Position numbers and translations under genes: made by a program. Below the pieces are notes generated by a model. That model searched no databases. It saw only the letters and a list, made by a program, of their open reading frames with translations, and was not told the DNA's origin. From Chitinophagales bacterium (GTDB lineage Bacteria > Bacteroidota > Bacteroidia > Chitinophagales > JADIYW01), in assembly GCA_020636535.1 (NCBI GenBank), contig JACJXT010000012.1, positions 248,001-312,000 on the forward strand: a stretch of DNA of 64,000 nt. Reading direction: 5' to 3'. Positions 44,487 to 53,880 of this stretch are shown here, one piece after another. Within the stretch, counting starts at the first letter, position 1. Each line of letters opens with the position of its first letter.

Positions 44487-44489
44487 TAC

Positions 44490-45824
44490 TTAATCATTTA
44501 TAGTTTTTCTTCCTATACTATTATAATAAAAACCAAGCTGTTGCATCGTTTCTAAATCGTATAAATTTCTTCCATCAAAAATAATTGGTGTTTTTAATAT
44601 TGCTTTAACCTGACTCAAATCAGCACCTCTAAATTCAGACCATTCTGTAAGAATAGCTAAGCAGTCTGCATTATTTAATGCATCCATATTCTTATCTACA
44701 AAATGCAATTTTTGTTTTTGTTCATCAGATAGATTGCTAAAATATTGTGCTACATTTTCCATAGCTTCAGGATCATATGCTTTAATTGTAGCACCAGCTT
44801 CTAGTAAATCTTTAATAATGTATAAAGCAGGAGCTTCTCTAATATCATCAGTATTTGGTTTAAACGCTAAGCCCCAAATAGCTATAGTTAAGTTGCTTAA
44901 ATCGCTACCATAATGATTGATGATTTTTTCTACCAATACATGTTTTTGAATGTGATTGACTTTCATTACTGCATCTAAAATCTTAAATTGATATTGATTT
45001 TCTTCTGCAATTTTTGCTAGCGCTTGCACATCTTTAGGAAAACAACTTCCACCATAACCAATACCAGGAAATAAGAATCGTTTACCAATTCTATTATCGC
45101 TTCCCATACCTACTCTAACTGTTTCTACATCAGCACCAGTTTTTTCACAAAGCAGTGCTAACTCATTCATAAAAGAAATTCTAGTAGCCAAATAAGAGTT
45201 AGCAGCATATTTAGTCATTTCTGCACTCTTTTCATCCATAAAAATAATTGGATTGCCTTGTCGCACAAATGGTTTATACAGTTGTTCCATTAAATCTTTA
45301 GCTTTATTAGAACTAACACCTACTACAACTCTATCTGGTTTCATAAAATCGTCAACAGCTACACCTTCACGCAAAAATTCAGGATTGGAAACCACATCAA
45401 AATCGACAGTTGCATTTTTAGCAACAGCATTTTTAACTTTTTCGGCTGTACCAACAGGAACTGTACTTTTATTGATGATGACTTTATAATCTGTAATTAT
45501 TTTACCCAAAGTATCTGCCACATTAAGCACATAAGACAAATCTGCAGAGCCATCTTCTCCTGGTGGCGTTGGTAGTGCTAAAAAAATTAGTGTAGCATTT
45601 TGAATAGCTTCTTCTATAGAAGTAGTAAACTTTAACCTTCCTTCTTTAATATTTCTTTGAAAGAGCGTATCTAAACCTGGTTCGTATATTGTAATTTGTC
45701 CAGACTTCAGTTTATCTACTTTCTTTTGATCGACATCTACACAAGTAACATGATTACCTGTTTCAGAAAGACAAGTTCCTGAAACCAAACCTACATATCC
45801 TGTACCAATAACAGCTATATTCAT
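44490..45824 (-). CDS. ugd: UDP-glucose 6-dehydrogenase
   Basis: The enzyme oxidises UDP-glucose to UDP-glucuronate with two NAD. The 444-residue protein has VIGTGYVGLVSGTCLSETG (NAD loop), SNPEFLREGVAVDDFMKPDR, the catalytic cysteine in GIGYGGSCFPKDVQAL (near residue 259), and the C-terminal UDP-binding domain (IAIWGLAFKPNTDDIREAP). It lies next to uxs, which takes its product on to UDP-xylose. The upstream membrane gene ends 35 bases before it. Confidence 0.95.
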   Translation of the reverse strand: MNIAVIGTGYVGLVSGTCLSETGNHVTCVDVDQKKVDKLKSGQITIYEPGLDTLFQRNIKEGRLKFTTSIEEAIQNATLIFLALPTPPGEDGSADLSYVLNVADTLGKIITDYKVIINKSTVPVGTAEKVKNAVAKNATVDFDVVSNPEFLREGVAVDDFMKPDRVVVGVSSNKAKDLMEQLYKPFVRQGNPIIFMDEKSAEMTKYAANSYLATRISFMNELALLCEKTGADVETVRVGMGSDNRIGKRFLFPGIGYGGSCFPKDVQALAKIAEENQYQFKILDAVMKVNHIQKHVLVEKIINHYGSDLSNLTIAIWGLAFKPNTDDIREAPALYIIKDLLEAGATIKAYDPEAMENVAQYFSNLSDEQKQKLHFVDKNMDALNNADCLAILTEWSEFRGADLSQVKAILKTPIIFDGRNLYDLETMQQLGFYYNSIGRKTIND

Positions 45825-45859
45825 TTAATTTAAATTATTGAAGTGCAAAAATAAGTAAA

Positions 45860-47236
45860 TTATGTTGTATTCTCTGGTTTTTTGGTAGCATCTACACTAT
45901 AAAGAATAGTTAATCCTATAAAATAAAAAGGCATCATTGGAATTTTATATCGTGCTAAAGCACCAAAATTAAAACTAGTAAATCCAACAGCAAAAGCAAA
46001 GATGATAGAAAAGGTAAAACAGAATAAAACATCTGGATTTGAAAAAACATTTTTAAAGACTTTAATTGGTCCTTGTCTGAAGAATAGCATTAATGTAAAA
46101 TAGAGTGTGGCAACAGCTTCTATTGCTGCAATAAAAAGTGTAGGTTTTCTAGCTTCCCAAATATAAGGACGAAATAAGGCAACATTAACTGCTTTTGGAA
46201 AGACTTTTATCAAGCCCATTGTAGTATATTCTAAATCGCCAAGTGTATATAGAGAGGCGTCTTGTTGTTCTGAAGAATATACCAACCAATTTTGAGTGTC
46301 TTTAGCAGTACGCATTAATTGTTCAAAAGAATATCTTTCAGCGACGGAAGCCATTTGACTTAACATTAATAGACCAATGCCACTACCTATTACAATTAAT
46401 ATTGGTGCAATAAAAACTTTTACAATTTTATTTTGTATAGTTAGAGCATATTTAGCAAAGACCCATAAAGATAATGCTGGCACAAACGCTAATATAATAT
46501 ATACTTTAATTGTTTTAACTAGCAACACCGACAATAACAATGCAATAATATATTTTATTTTTATATTTTTATTGATAAATAATTCATAAGTCGAGTAAGT
46601 CAAAACACCCAATGCACCAATACACAAAGGTTCTTTCATTAATCCTGTTCCCCAAAAGAATACAGAAGGAATAAACAAGCAAGATATGGCAATTTCTTTT
46701 TCTAAATGTGGATATAGTTTATAGAAAAGTTTAAATAATTTCCAAAAGCCATAGTAAGCAAACATTGTAAATAATAAAGAAATAAGTATATATGTGTTAA
46801 GACAAAAAAAACTTAATACATATCCAATTAATATTACTGTTCTTGTTCCGTCTTCAATTAAGTATGAATAATATCCACCAAAATATTGATATAGTATATT
46901 ATTATAGTTAGGATTAGAAGTATTAAAAAATGTATCTATTATAACATTAAAATCTGTAAAGGTAAATTTTCTAAGCCACAGCATTACTTTAAAATAAGAC
47001 ATGGTATCTCCGCCATGATAATAATATTGGTACATTAAAGCAGACATTACTGCTCCAAACACTCTTACATACCATCCTTTTAAAAAATATTTTTGATAAA
47101 TTGGATTTGTTTGTTTCTGTACATGTTTCTTTAAAAAAAAGTGTACTATTAGCAAAAATGGTATTATTAATAATAAATCATTTATAAATAGTATGTCTTG
47201 TCCCCAACCATTTCGTAAATGTGTAAACCAATCCAT
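45860..47236 (-). CDS. polytopic membrane protein, possible polysaccharide polymerase or GT-C enzyme
   Basis: The 458-residue protein has about ten to twelve membrane segments and no family I can name. There is a periplasmic-looking loop with YYHGGDTMSYFK and a central FIPSVFFWGTGLMKEPLC reminiscent of membrane glycan polymerases (Wzy/EpsG-like), where Lys-Glu or Lys-Asp follows an FW(G/S)(T/S)G pattern. The neighbourhood (ugd, uxs) fits a glycan role. The start overlaps the CBS gene stop by one base. An alternative is a GT-C mannosyltransferase-like protein. Confidence 0.7.
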   Translation of the reverse strand: MDWFTHLRNGWGQDILFINDLLLIIPFLLIVHFFLKKHVQKQTNPIYQKYFLKGWYVRVFGAVMSALMYQYYYHGGDTMSYFKVMLWLRKFTFTDFNVIIDTFFNTSNPNYNNILYQYFGGYYSYLIEDGTRTVILIGYVLSFFCLNTYILISLLFTMFAYYGFWKLFKLFYKLYPHLEKEIAISCLFIPSVFFWGTGLMKEPLCIGALGVLTYSTYELFINKNIKIKYIIALLLSVLLVKTIKVYIILAFVPALSLWVFAKYALTIQNKIVKVFIAPILIVIGSGIGLLMLSQMASVAERYSFEQLMRTAKDTQNWLVYSSEQQDASLYTLGDLEYTTMGLIKVFPKAVNVALFRPYIWEARKPTLFIAAIEAVATLYFTLMLFFRQGPIKVFKNVFSNPDVLFCFTFSIIFAFAVGFTSFNFGALARYKIPMMPFYFIGLTILYSVDATKKPENTT

Positions 47237-47892
47237 TACACCTCCAAGTATTTAATGAAACTTTCGGCTCTTTCTTTTAAATGGTCAGTATATACATTTT
47301 CTGCGGATTGATAAATGACTTCGTAACCAAACCTTTCAAAGGTATTAGCAATAGCTGCATAATTTTCTGCTTGTAGTATTAAGGTAATTTGAGCAATATT
47401 GTTTTCTTTTCTTGCATAATTGCTATAGTAGATTTGTGCATGATTTGATTCTACTATTTTAGCAATATCTGACATTGCATAATTATTTGCTGTAATTTCA
47501 ACTACAAATATACTTTGGTGTTCATTCAATATATTATTATCAAATAAAATATTAATAATACTTTCTGCTGAAGTTAATCCAAGGAAATTTTTACTTTCAT
47601 CTACTATTGGTAAGATAAAGCTATTGTATTGTTTTGCTTTTGCAATTAGTTCTATTGCATGTTTATTTTCGGAAACAGTTATTGGTTCTGCAAAATCAAT
47701 TAAAGTTGACAACAATGAATTGTTATCATAGTTATATAAAAAATCTTCACTAAATCTACCAATAAGAACAGCATTGTCTACTACAAAAGCATAAAGCGAG
47801 TTATGTGTAGTACACCATTCTATTGCATCGGCAACTGTTTGGTTTAACCTTAATGGCATTAAATTAATATCTATCGCATCTTTTGCAAACAT
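47236..47892 (-). CDS. CBS-domain protein with ACT-like C-terminus
   Basis: The 218-residue cytoplasmic protein has two CBS motifs in the first 125 residues (LNQTVADAIEWC and ENKHAIELIAKAKQ starts, ILPIVDESKNFLGLTS end) and a C-terminal ACT-like half (SIFVVEITANNYAMSDIAKIV). CBS pairs bind adenine nucleotides, and ACT domains bind small ligands, so a sensor or regulator role is plausible. It is co-translated with the polytopic membrane protein (one-base overlap) and lies 27 bases downstream of the DUF5686 gene. Confidence 0.8.
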   Translation of the reverse strand: MFAKDAIDINLMPLRLNQTVADAIEWCTTHNSLYAFVVDNAVLIGRFSEDFLYNYDNNSLLSTLIDFAEPITVSENKHAIELIAKAKQYNSFILPIVDESKNFLGLTSAESIINILFDNNILNEHQSIFVVEITANNYAMSDIAKIVESNHAQIYYSNYARKENNIAQITLILQAENYAAIANTFERFGYEVIYQSAENVYTDHLKERAESFIKYLEV

Positions 47893-47919
47893 AGCTTGTG
47901 ATTAAAGTTAATACAAATT

Positions 47920-50385
47920 TTAGAAATCAAAATCAAAGCCAAATAAAAATCCCCATTTTGGTGCTGTTGGTACTCTGTGTGTTAATCGCCATGAGAATCC
48001 AACTTTAAAAAATTTGACAATATTTTCTATACCAAAGCCCAACTCTAAGTATGGTTTTTTACCTACTTCTGTTATTTCATTATACTTGTTTGATGCTTTA
48101 TTGTTTGGATTTAAAGTTCCTAAAACGCCTCTAAAATCTATATACTCTCGTAGTTTTAATTTTCTTATTCCTGGAATTTTATTCAAGAAAAATCCATCAA
48201 AATGATGTATTAAAATCCACTGTAGGTATTGGTCGCTCACAAACTCATAATCGTTCATTAAATTAAATGCTCTGTTATTAAAGATATAAGTTTGATTGCC
48301 ATCATGAACTTCTGACAAGAAGAAAGGAACATTGCCAAAAACTTTACCAGCTTGAACGCTCATTTCTAGTTTACCTATTGGTTTGATTTGAACTAAATCG
48401 GAGAAATAAAACGAGAGTTTATGATAGTTGTATTCACTCTTTAAAATGTTTTTAATACCATATACATATTCAAACTGAAATACAGGAATACTTGTTTTAT
48501 TAATACTCGTTCTAAAAATAGTTTTGTTGCCTAAAAATTTTTCTTTAAGTGCAAATCTTAAGTTTAAAATTAGTTCTGTTTGCGTTAGATTGTAGTGTAA
48601 GTGTTCTATTGGAGCAGCCACATCTTCTACATACTGAAATGGAATTAAACCTGGCTCTATTTTTCTGTTTTGAAAAGTAATGCTTGAACTATAACCTTCT
48701 CGCCACTCAAAATCGTATTTAATTTTCGCTTCTCTTGCATATAATAATTTTTGATTTCTGTTTCTAAGCACTGCAATATTCAATAAACTACTTGAAGAAA
48801 TGGCTTCGGTAGTTCTTCTTAATTTGCTTACATCATAAGTATATTCTAATGTTAAAACTTGCCTTGGTTTCTTAGAAAGTAGTGCTTTTACAATTCCACC
48901 GTATTTCCATTCTTTATCTCTTAAACCATAAGCAGCTTGAGTTCTTAAGAAAATATTTTTTGAGAAATCTTCGTTGGTTTCAATTCCTAAGCCAAAACGC
49001 CAACCTTCTAGTTGATTATAGCTTACTGCACTTGATACTGGACCTATATCAATTGGACCAGCTTTAACATTTCCACTAATTAGAATTTCAATAATATAAA
49101 AATAAGTTTTATATGCTTTTACTGATTGAATGGTGTCTACTAAATGATAAATAGCGGCTTCATTTTTACTGAGTGGAACATAACGAGCAGAATCCCAAAA
49201 TGCTTTGCTTTTGTTCGATGCATCATCATCAACAATTACTAGTTCTTTCAATGCTTTTACATTGTCTTCTATTTGTGGTTTGTTGATTAGAAAATCTTTA
49301 TATGCTGCTTTTTTTCTTATTACAATAGAAGGTTTATTGGGTATTGGTTGAAACTCTATAGTAAAATTGTCTTTAGATAAAATCCAAGCAGTAGTATCGG
49401 CAAATTGAAAATCTTGTTGTATAATAATTCTACTAATAAAGTTAATATTTACATGTTTTGCCATATTCATTTGAATACTCTTTATGGCATAATTATTTTC
49501 GGATACTACAAAATTTCCAAAAAAAGTATTCGACCCTTTTCCTTTTGGCTGAAATTCCATTCTATAATGCACTACATTATCAATAACCATAGTGTCGATA
49601 ACTCTATAGTTGTAAAACAATTTGCCACTTGCTGCAATTGGACTAATGAATTCTTTTTCTAAGATATTAAATCCATTGTCATAGATATTATATTCTGTAG
49701 CAGAAGCACCTAAAAAAGCACCTAAACTTTCATCTTCTGTTCCAGAAATTTTAGTAGCAAGTACTCTTTCTTTAAACTTATTTTGTGATTTAGAATAGTA
49801 TACTTCCGACAATGTTTCTGACAACATCATTGGTAAAAATGGTTCTTCTTCTGAAGTGCTATCTATATTATTAAAAACAAAAGCAAAAGGTTTTAACAAC
49901 TTTCTATTCATCAATTTGTCATTGAGATTTTTAACATCTACTTCTACCTTACTGTATGCATTGTACTGATAGTTATTAAATTTATTTTTGTCATTTATTG
50001 GTTTGTTCTCTTGAATTTTTCTAAACAAATAATCTTCTAGTGCTTCTTTATCTGCATAAATAATAGTTTCAAATAATTCATTAGCATCTTCACTCAATTG
50101 AAAGTCAATCTGCTGTCTGCTTATATCTTTTATTTGTTTTGATTGTTCTTTATATCCTAAAAAAGAAACGGTAAGCGAATCATAGTATTCATTCAAAGTA
50201 ATCTTATAATATCCAGTATCATCTGTAGAAGTACCTATAGTTGTTCCTTTAATATAAACATTAGCAAAAGCAACACCTTCGTCTGTAATTTTATCTCTAA
50301 TAACACCATCAATAAAGTACTGAGCTAATACTGTAGAGCTTAAGAAAAAGAATAAAAAAAATATGTTTACCTTTATGCTTTGCAT
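47920..50385 (-). CDS. DUF5686 outer membrane protein with carboxypeptidase-regulatory-like domain
   Basis: The 821-residue protein has a signal peptide (ending STVLAQ), a CarboxypepD_reg-like domain (about 20-100, with GVIRDKITDEGVAFANVYIKG and the SFLGYKEQ strand) and a long DUF5686 beta-rich region predicted to form an outer membrane barrel, ending LFGFDFDF with terminal Phe. This architecture is frequent in Bacteroidota and unassigned in function. There is no TonB plug, so it is not a classic receptor. It is upstream of the CBS gene and divergent from xth. Confidence 0.87.
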   Translation of the reverse strand: MQSIKVNIFFLFFFLSSTVLAQYFIDGVIRDKITDEGVAFANVYIKGTTIGTSTDDTGYYKITLNEYYDSLTVSFLGYKEQSKQIKDISRQQIDFQLSEDANELFETIIYADKEALEDYLFRKIQENKPINDKNKFNNYQYNAYSKVEVDVKNLNDKLMNRKLLKPFAFVFNNIDSTSEEEPFLPMMLSETLSEVYYSKSQNKFKERVLATKISGTEDESLGAFLGASATEYNIYDNGFNILEKEFISPIAASGKLFYNYRVIDTMVIDNVVHYRMEFQPKGKGSNTFFGNFVVSENNYAIKSIQMNMAKHVNINFISRIIIQQDFQFADTTAWILSKDNFTIEFQPIPNKPSIVIRKKAAYKDFLINKPQIEDNVKALKELVIVDDDASNKSKAFWDSARYVPLSKNEAAIYHLVDTIQSVKAYKTYFYIIEILISGNVKAGPIDIGPVSSAVSYNQLEGWRFGLGIETNEDFSKNIFLRTQAAYGLRDKEWKYGGIVKALLSKKPRQVLTLEYTYDVSKLRRTTEAISSSSLLNIAVLRNRNQKLLYAREAKIKYDFEWREGYSSSITFQNRKIEPGLIPFQYVEDVAAPIEHLHYNLTQTELILNLRFALKEKFLGNKTIFRTSINKTSIPVFQFEYVYGIKNILKSEYNYHKLSFYFSDLVQIKPIGKLEMSVQAGKVFGNVPFFLSEVHDGNQTYIFNNRAFNLMNDYEFVSDQYLQWILIHHFDGFFLNKIPGIRKLKLREYIDFRGVLGTLNPNNKASNKYNEITEVGKKPYLELGFGIENIVKFFKVGFSWRLTHRVPTAPKWGFLFGFDFDF

Positions 50386-50440
50386 TAAACCGTTGAAGAT
50401 AATAATAAGTAGATATTTAGCATAGAATAGTTGTATTTTT

Positions 50441-51217
50441 ATGAATGATTTAAGTATAATTTCTTATAATGTTAATGGCATTAGAGCTGCAATTAAAAAA
50501 GGACTAATTGATTGGATTAAAAGTTCTCCTTATCAAGTATTTCTTTTTCAAGAAATTAAGGCAGATGAAGCCGATGTTCCCAAAGAACTTTTTGAAGATT
50601 TAGGTTTTGAATGTCATTGGTTTTCTGCTCAAAAAAAAGGATATAGTGGCGTTGGCGTTATTAGTAAAGTTCCTTTAACCAATATTATTAAAGGAATGAA
50701 TAACAAATTGTACGATGCAGAAGGAAGAGTTATTCGTTTTAACATAGGAGATATTCACTTTATCAATGCTTATTTTCCATCTGGCTCTAGTGGCGATGAA
50801 AGACAAGCGATTAAAATGGAGTTTTTAGATGACTTTTATAATTTTGTGGATGCAATAAAACAAACACATCAAAAGATTGTAATTGCTGGCGATTATAATA
50901 TTTGTCATGAAGCAATAGACATTCATAATCCTGTTGGTAATAAAAACTCTTCTGGATTTTTACCTGAAGAAAGAGCTTGGATGACAAAATTCTTTGACAG
51001 TGGATTTATAGATTCTTTCAGAAGTTTACATCCAACATTAAAAGATCAATATACTTGGTGGAGTTTTAGAGCTAATGCAAGAGCCAATAACAAAGGTTGG
51101 AGAATCGACTATCAAAGTTGTAGCAATGCACTCTCTAATCAAATTGTAGAAGCAGCAATCTTTCCTGATGTAAAACAATCAGACCATTGTCCAATTTTAT
51201 TAAAACTAAAACTATAA
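50441..51217 (+). CDS. xthA: exodeoxyribonuclease III (AP endonuclease)
   Basis: The enzyme removes nucleotides from 3' ends and cuts at abasic sites in base-excision repair. The 258-residue EEP-fold protein has SYNVNGIRAAIKKG, LFQEIKADEADV with the catalytic Glu, AYFPSGSSGDERQ, the GDYNICHEAIDIHNP Asp-Asn pair and the final SDHCPILLKL His. The length is normal. It is the first gene of a plus-strand run; the peptide-binding gene follows after one base, though the functions seem unrelated. No good promoter was found in the 55 bases upstream. Confidence 0.94.
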   Translation: MNDLSIISYNVNGIRAAIKKGLIDWIKSSPYQVFLFQEIKADEADVPKELFEDLGFECHWFSAQKKGYSGVGVISKVPLTNIIKGMNNKLYDAEGRVIRFNIGDIHFINAYFPSGSSGDERQAIKMEFLDDFYNFVDAIKQTHQKIVIAGDYNICHEAIDIHNPVGNKNSSGFLPEERAWMTKFFDSGFIDSFRSLHPTLKDQYTWWSFRANARANNKGWRIDYQSCSNALSNQIVEAAIFPDVKQSDHCPILLKLKL

Positions 51218-51218
51218 T

Positions 51219-52955
51219 ATGAAAAAATATATAATAATTTTACTGTCTTTTTTAGCCATTGCTTGTGGTTCAAATCAGTCATCAGAATTTAAACTAACCA
51301 AAGCCAAAGGAGACAGATACTATGGTGGTACTTTTAGATACAATGAAGAAGAATATTTTAAATCACTATATCCTTTAAATATTACAGAAGTAACTGGACA
51401 CAGAATTGCAGAACAAATTTATGAAGGATTGGTAAAGTTTAATGTTAAAACACTAGCTATTGAACCTTGCATTGCAAAACGATGGGATATTCTTGAAAAT
51501 GGAAAAGTGTATATTTTTCATTTAAGAGATAGCGTTTATTACCATGATGACGAATGCTTTCCTAATGGAAAAGGAAGAAAAGTTACAGCTCAAGATTTTA
51601 AATACTGTTTCGATAGATTGTGTTTCCATGATCCAGCAAACAATCAAGGCACTTGGATTTTTCAAGATGTAGTACAAGGTGCAAATGAATACAACGAAGC
51701 AACTGCAAACGGACAAAATCCTAGCGAAGGTGTTAGTGGTGTTCAAGTAATCAACGACTCTACGCTTTCTATTACATTAGAAAAACCTTACGCTGTTTTC
51801 TTAGCTCGTTTAGGTTTAATTTTTGCTAAAGTATATCCAAAAGAAGCAGTTGAACATTATGGACAAGAAATGCGAGTAAAATGTGTTGGAACAGGTCCTT
51901 TTTATTTGAATAAGTTGATAGAAAATCAAGTGGTATTTTTGAGTAAAAATGAACAATATTGGAATAAAGATGAATTTGGAAATCAATTGCCTTTGCTAGA
52001 CAACATTAAAGTTACTTTTATTAAAGAAAAGAAAGCAGAGCTAGAAGAATTCAAAAAGGGAAAGTCCGATTTAGTCTATAAGTTTCCACTAGAAATTATT
52101 GATGAAATTATTGATGTCAATGCCAACTTGCGTCCAGCATTTCAACAGTTTCAAGTGCAATATATGCCATCTATGTCGCTACAATATTATGGTTTTTTAC
52201 ATATAGGAAAAATCTTTCATGATAAAAATGTTCGTTTAGCTTTTTGCTATGCTGTTGACAGAGAAAAGCTGTGTAAGTTTACTTTAAAAAATACTGGTTT
52301 TCCTGCAAAATATGGTGTAGTTCCTCCAGGAACTGGAACTTATCCTTCAGACAATGTAAAAGGATTTACTTACGATCCTGAAAAAGCTAGAAAATATTTA
52401 GCTGATGCTGGATTTCCAAACGGAAAAGGATTTCCTAAAGTTACACTACAATTAAATAGTGGTGGTTCTAGAAATACACAAGTTGCAGAAGCTATTACAA
52501 AAATGATAGAAGAAACTTTAAATGTAGAAGTAGATATGCTAATGGTACCTTGGGCTCAACACACCGAAGCAGTTGAAGCAGCTAAAGTCGATTTCTTTAG
52601 AATGGGTTGGATTGCAGATTATCCTGATGCAGAAAACTTCTTAAATTTATTTCATAGTAAATATGTTCCAGACGATCCTACACAAAAAACATATATTAAT
52701 TCTTATCGATTTAAAGATGCTAAGTTTGATGCTTTGTTTGATAAAGCAGTAAGTACTACAGATGAAACTGAAAGAAATAAACTCTACAATCAAGCAGACC
52801 AAGAAGTAATAGACAATGCTGCGGTATTGCCTACTTACTACGATATAGACTTTAGATTACTACAACCAAATGTTCGTAACTGTCCACAAAATGCCATGGA
52901 ATACAGAGAGTTTTCAGAAGTATATTTAGTTCCAAAAGAAAAGAAAAATGAATAA
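51219..52955 (+). CDS. peptide ABC transporter substrate-binding lipoprotein (SBP_bac_5)
   Basis: The 578-residue protein is an oligopeptide-binding lipoprotein: signal peptide with lipobox LAIAC, an N-terminal GGTFRYNEEEYFKSLYPLN, the family block DFKYCFDRL, a VGTGPFYLNK strand and a late RMGWIADYPDAENFLNLF. Such proteins deliver peptides to an ABC importer, but no permease or ATPase genes lie nearby. The last eight bases overlap the next gene (ATGAATAA), so translation is coupled. Confidence 0.9.
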   Translation: MKKYIIILLSFLAIACGSNQSSEFKLTKAKGDRYYGGTFRYNEEEYFKSLYPLNITEVTGHRIAEQIYEGLVKFNVKTLAIEPCIAKRWDILENGKVYIFHLRDSVYYHDDECFPNGKGRKVTAQDFKYCFDRLCFHDPANNQGTWIFQDVVQGANEYNEATANGQNPSEGVSGVQVINDSTLSITLEKPYAVFLARLGLIFAKVYPKEAVEHYGQEMRVKCVGTGPFYLNKLIENQVVFLSKNEQYWNKDEFGNQLPLLDNIKVTFIKEKKAELEEFKKGKSDLVYKFPLEIIDEIIDVNANLRPAFQQFQVQYMPSMSLQYYGFLHIGKIFHDKNVRLAFCYAVDREKLCKFTLKNTGFPAKYGVVPPGTGTYPSDNVKGFTYDPEKARKYLADAGFPNGKGFPKVTLQLNSGGSRNTQVAEAITKMIEETLNVEVDMLMVPWAQHTEAVEAAKVDFFRMGWIADYPDAENFLNLFHSKYVPDDPTQKTYINSYRFKDAKFDALFDKAVSTTDETERNKLYNQADQEVIDNAAVLPTYYDIDFRLLQPNVRNCPQNAMEYREFSEVYLVPKEKKNE

Positions 52956-53697
52956 TGAAACTCAAATAAAATCTAAAGATACTTATTATAATACTGGTGC
53001 TACTATTGCTGTAGTAACTATTTTGGCTATGAGTGCTATGTTCGCTTTAATTGTAGCCAATAGTCCAATGTGGTTAACACTTCCTGTTTTTTTAGGATTA
53101 ATGTTCGGATTAATCAATTTATCTACAGCTTATCATACTGTTACTATTAACGGATTAGAACTCAACAGAACAATAGAAGCAGTTCATCAAAAGCTACCAC
53201 TAAAAACAAAAACAGAACGCTACGAGTGGAGTCAAGTGAAATGGTACAAAGAAGGAAAAGACAAAGGCAGATATACCAACGAATTTGAGTTTCTAAAAAT
53301 AGGATTTAATAATGGTATTGTTTGGACAATCACAGATAGTAAAGGTGCAAATAAAGCAGCGTTTGAAGAATTTAAAACTGAATTTATAAATCAAATCAAT
53401 AAGTTTAATCATCATTTATCAGATGAAACAATTAAACCAAACGACTCACTGCTTTCAAAAAAAACAAATACAATTTCTACTACTTCTAAAATTGAAAAAA
53501 GACCATCATTTTACGAAACCATTTGGGCTCAATTATTTACAATACTCTTAGGAATATTGATTGCATTAATCGTTACCTTTTTAATTTTCAATCCATCATA
53601 TATAAAGTTTTCAACTGTTTTTAGATTGTCAGCTATTTTAATTCCTGGATTTGTCTATATGTATTACAGAGTATTTAAAAACAAAAATCATGAGTAA
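52948..53697 (+). CDS. membrane protein of unknown function
   Basis: The 249-residue protein is not recognised. It has two membrane segments near residues 18-58, a soluble middle of about 130 residues that could be a PH-like fold (LNRTIEAVHQKLPLKTK then YEWSQVKWYKEGKDKG, EFLKIGFNNGIVWTI), and two more segments near 195-240. The start overlaps the SBP gene by eight bases, and its end overlaps the small gene at 53690, also by eight bases. Confidence 0.72.
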   Translation: MNNETQIKSKDTYYNTGATIAVVTILAMSAMFALIVANSPMWLTLPVFLGLMFGLINLSTAYHTVTINGLELNRTIEAVHQKLPLKTKTERYEWSQVKWYKEGKDKGRYTNEFEFLKIGFNNGIVWTITDSKGANKAAFEEFKTEFINQINKFNHHLSDETIKPNDSLLSKKTNTISTTSKIEKRPSFYETIWAQLFTILLGILIALIVTFLIFNPSYIKFSTVFRLSAILIPGFVYMYYRVFKNKNHE

Positions 53698-53863
53698 ACA
53701 AAAGAAAAATAATAAACAGAATAAAGTAACTGAAAAGAAACAAACACTAGAAAATCAAAAACAAGATATTCAAGAAACACCGTTTGATAAATTTACACTA
53801 ATGCCAGAGTTAGAAGAATTAGTCAAAAAAAATCCAAATAGAAATATTGGTTGTGGAGGATAA
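53690..53863 (+). CDS. small basic protein ending in NIGCGG
   Basis: The 57-residue protein is not recognised as a named family. It has a Lys/Asn/Gln-rich basic first half, then DKFTLMPELEELVKKNPNRN and the terminal IGCGG, which has the look of a conserved C-terminus. No membrane segment is seen. The ATG lies in the end of the previous gene (ATGAGTAA). Being coupled to a membrane protein suggests a partner role, which is an inference. Confidence 0.65.
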   Translation: MSKQKKNNKQNKVTEKKQTLENQKQDIQETPFDKFTLMPELEELVKKNPNRNIGCGG

Positions 53864-53880
53864 TTATTATTTTTACTCAC

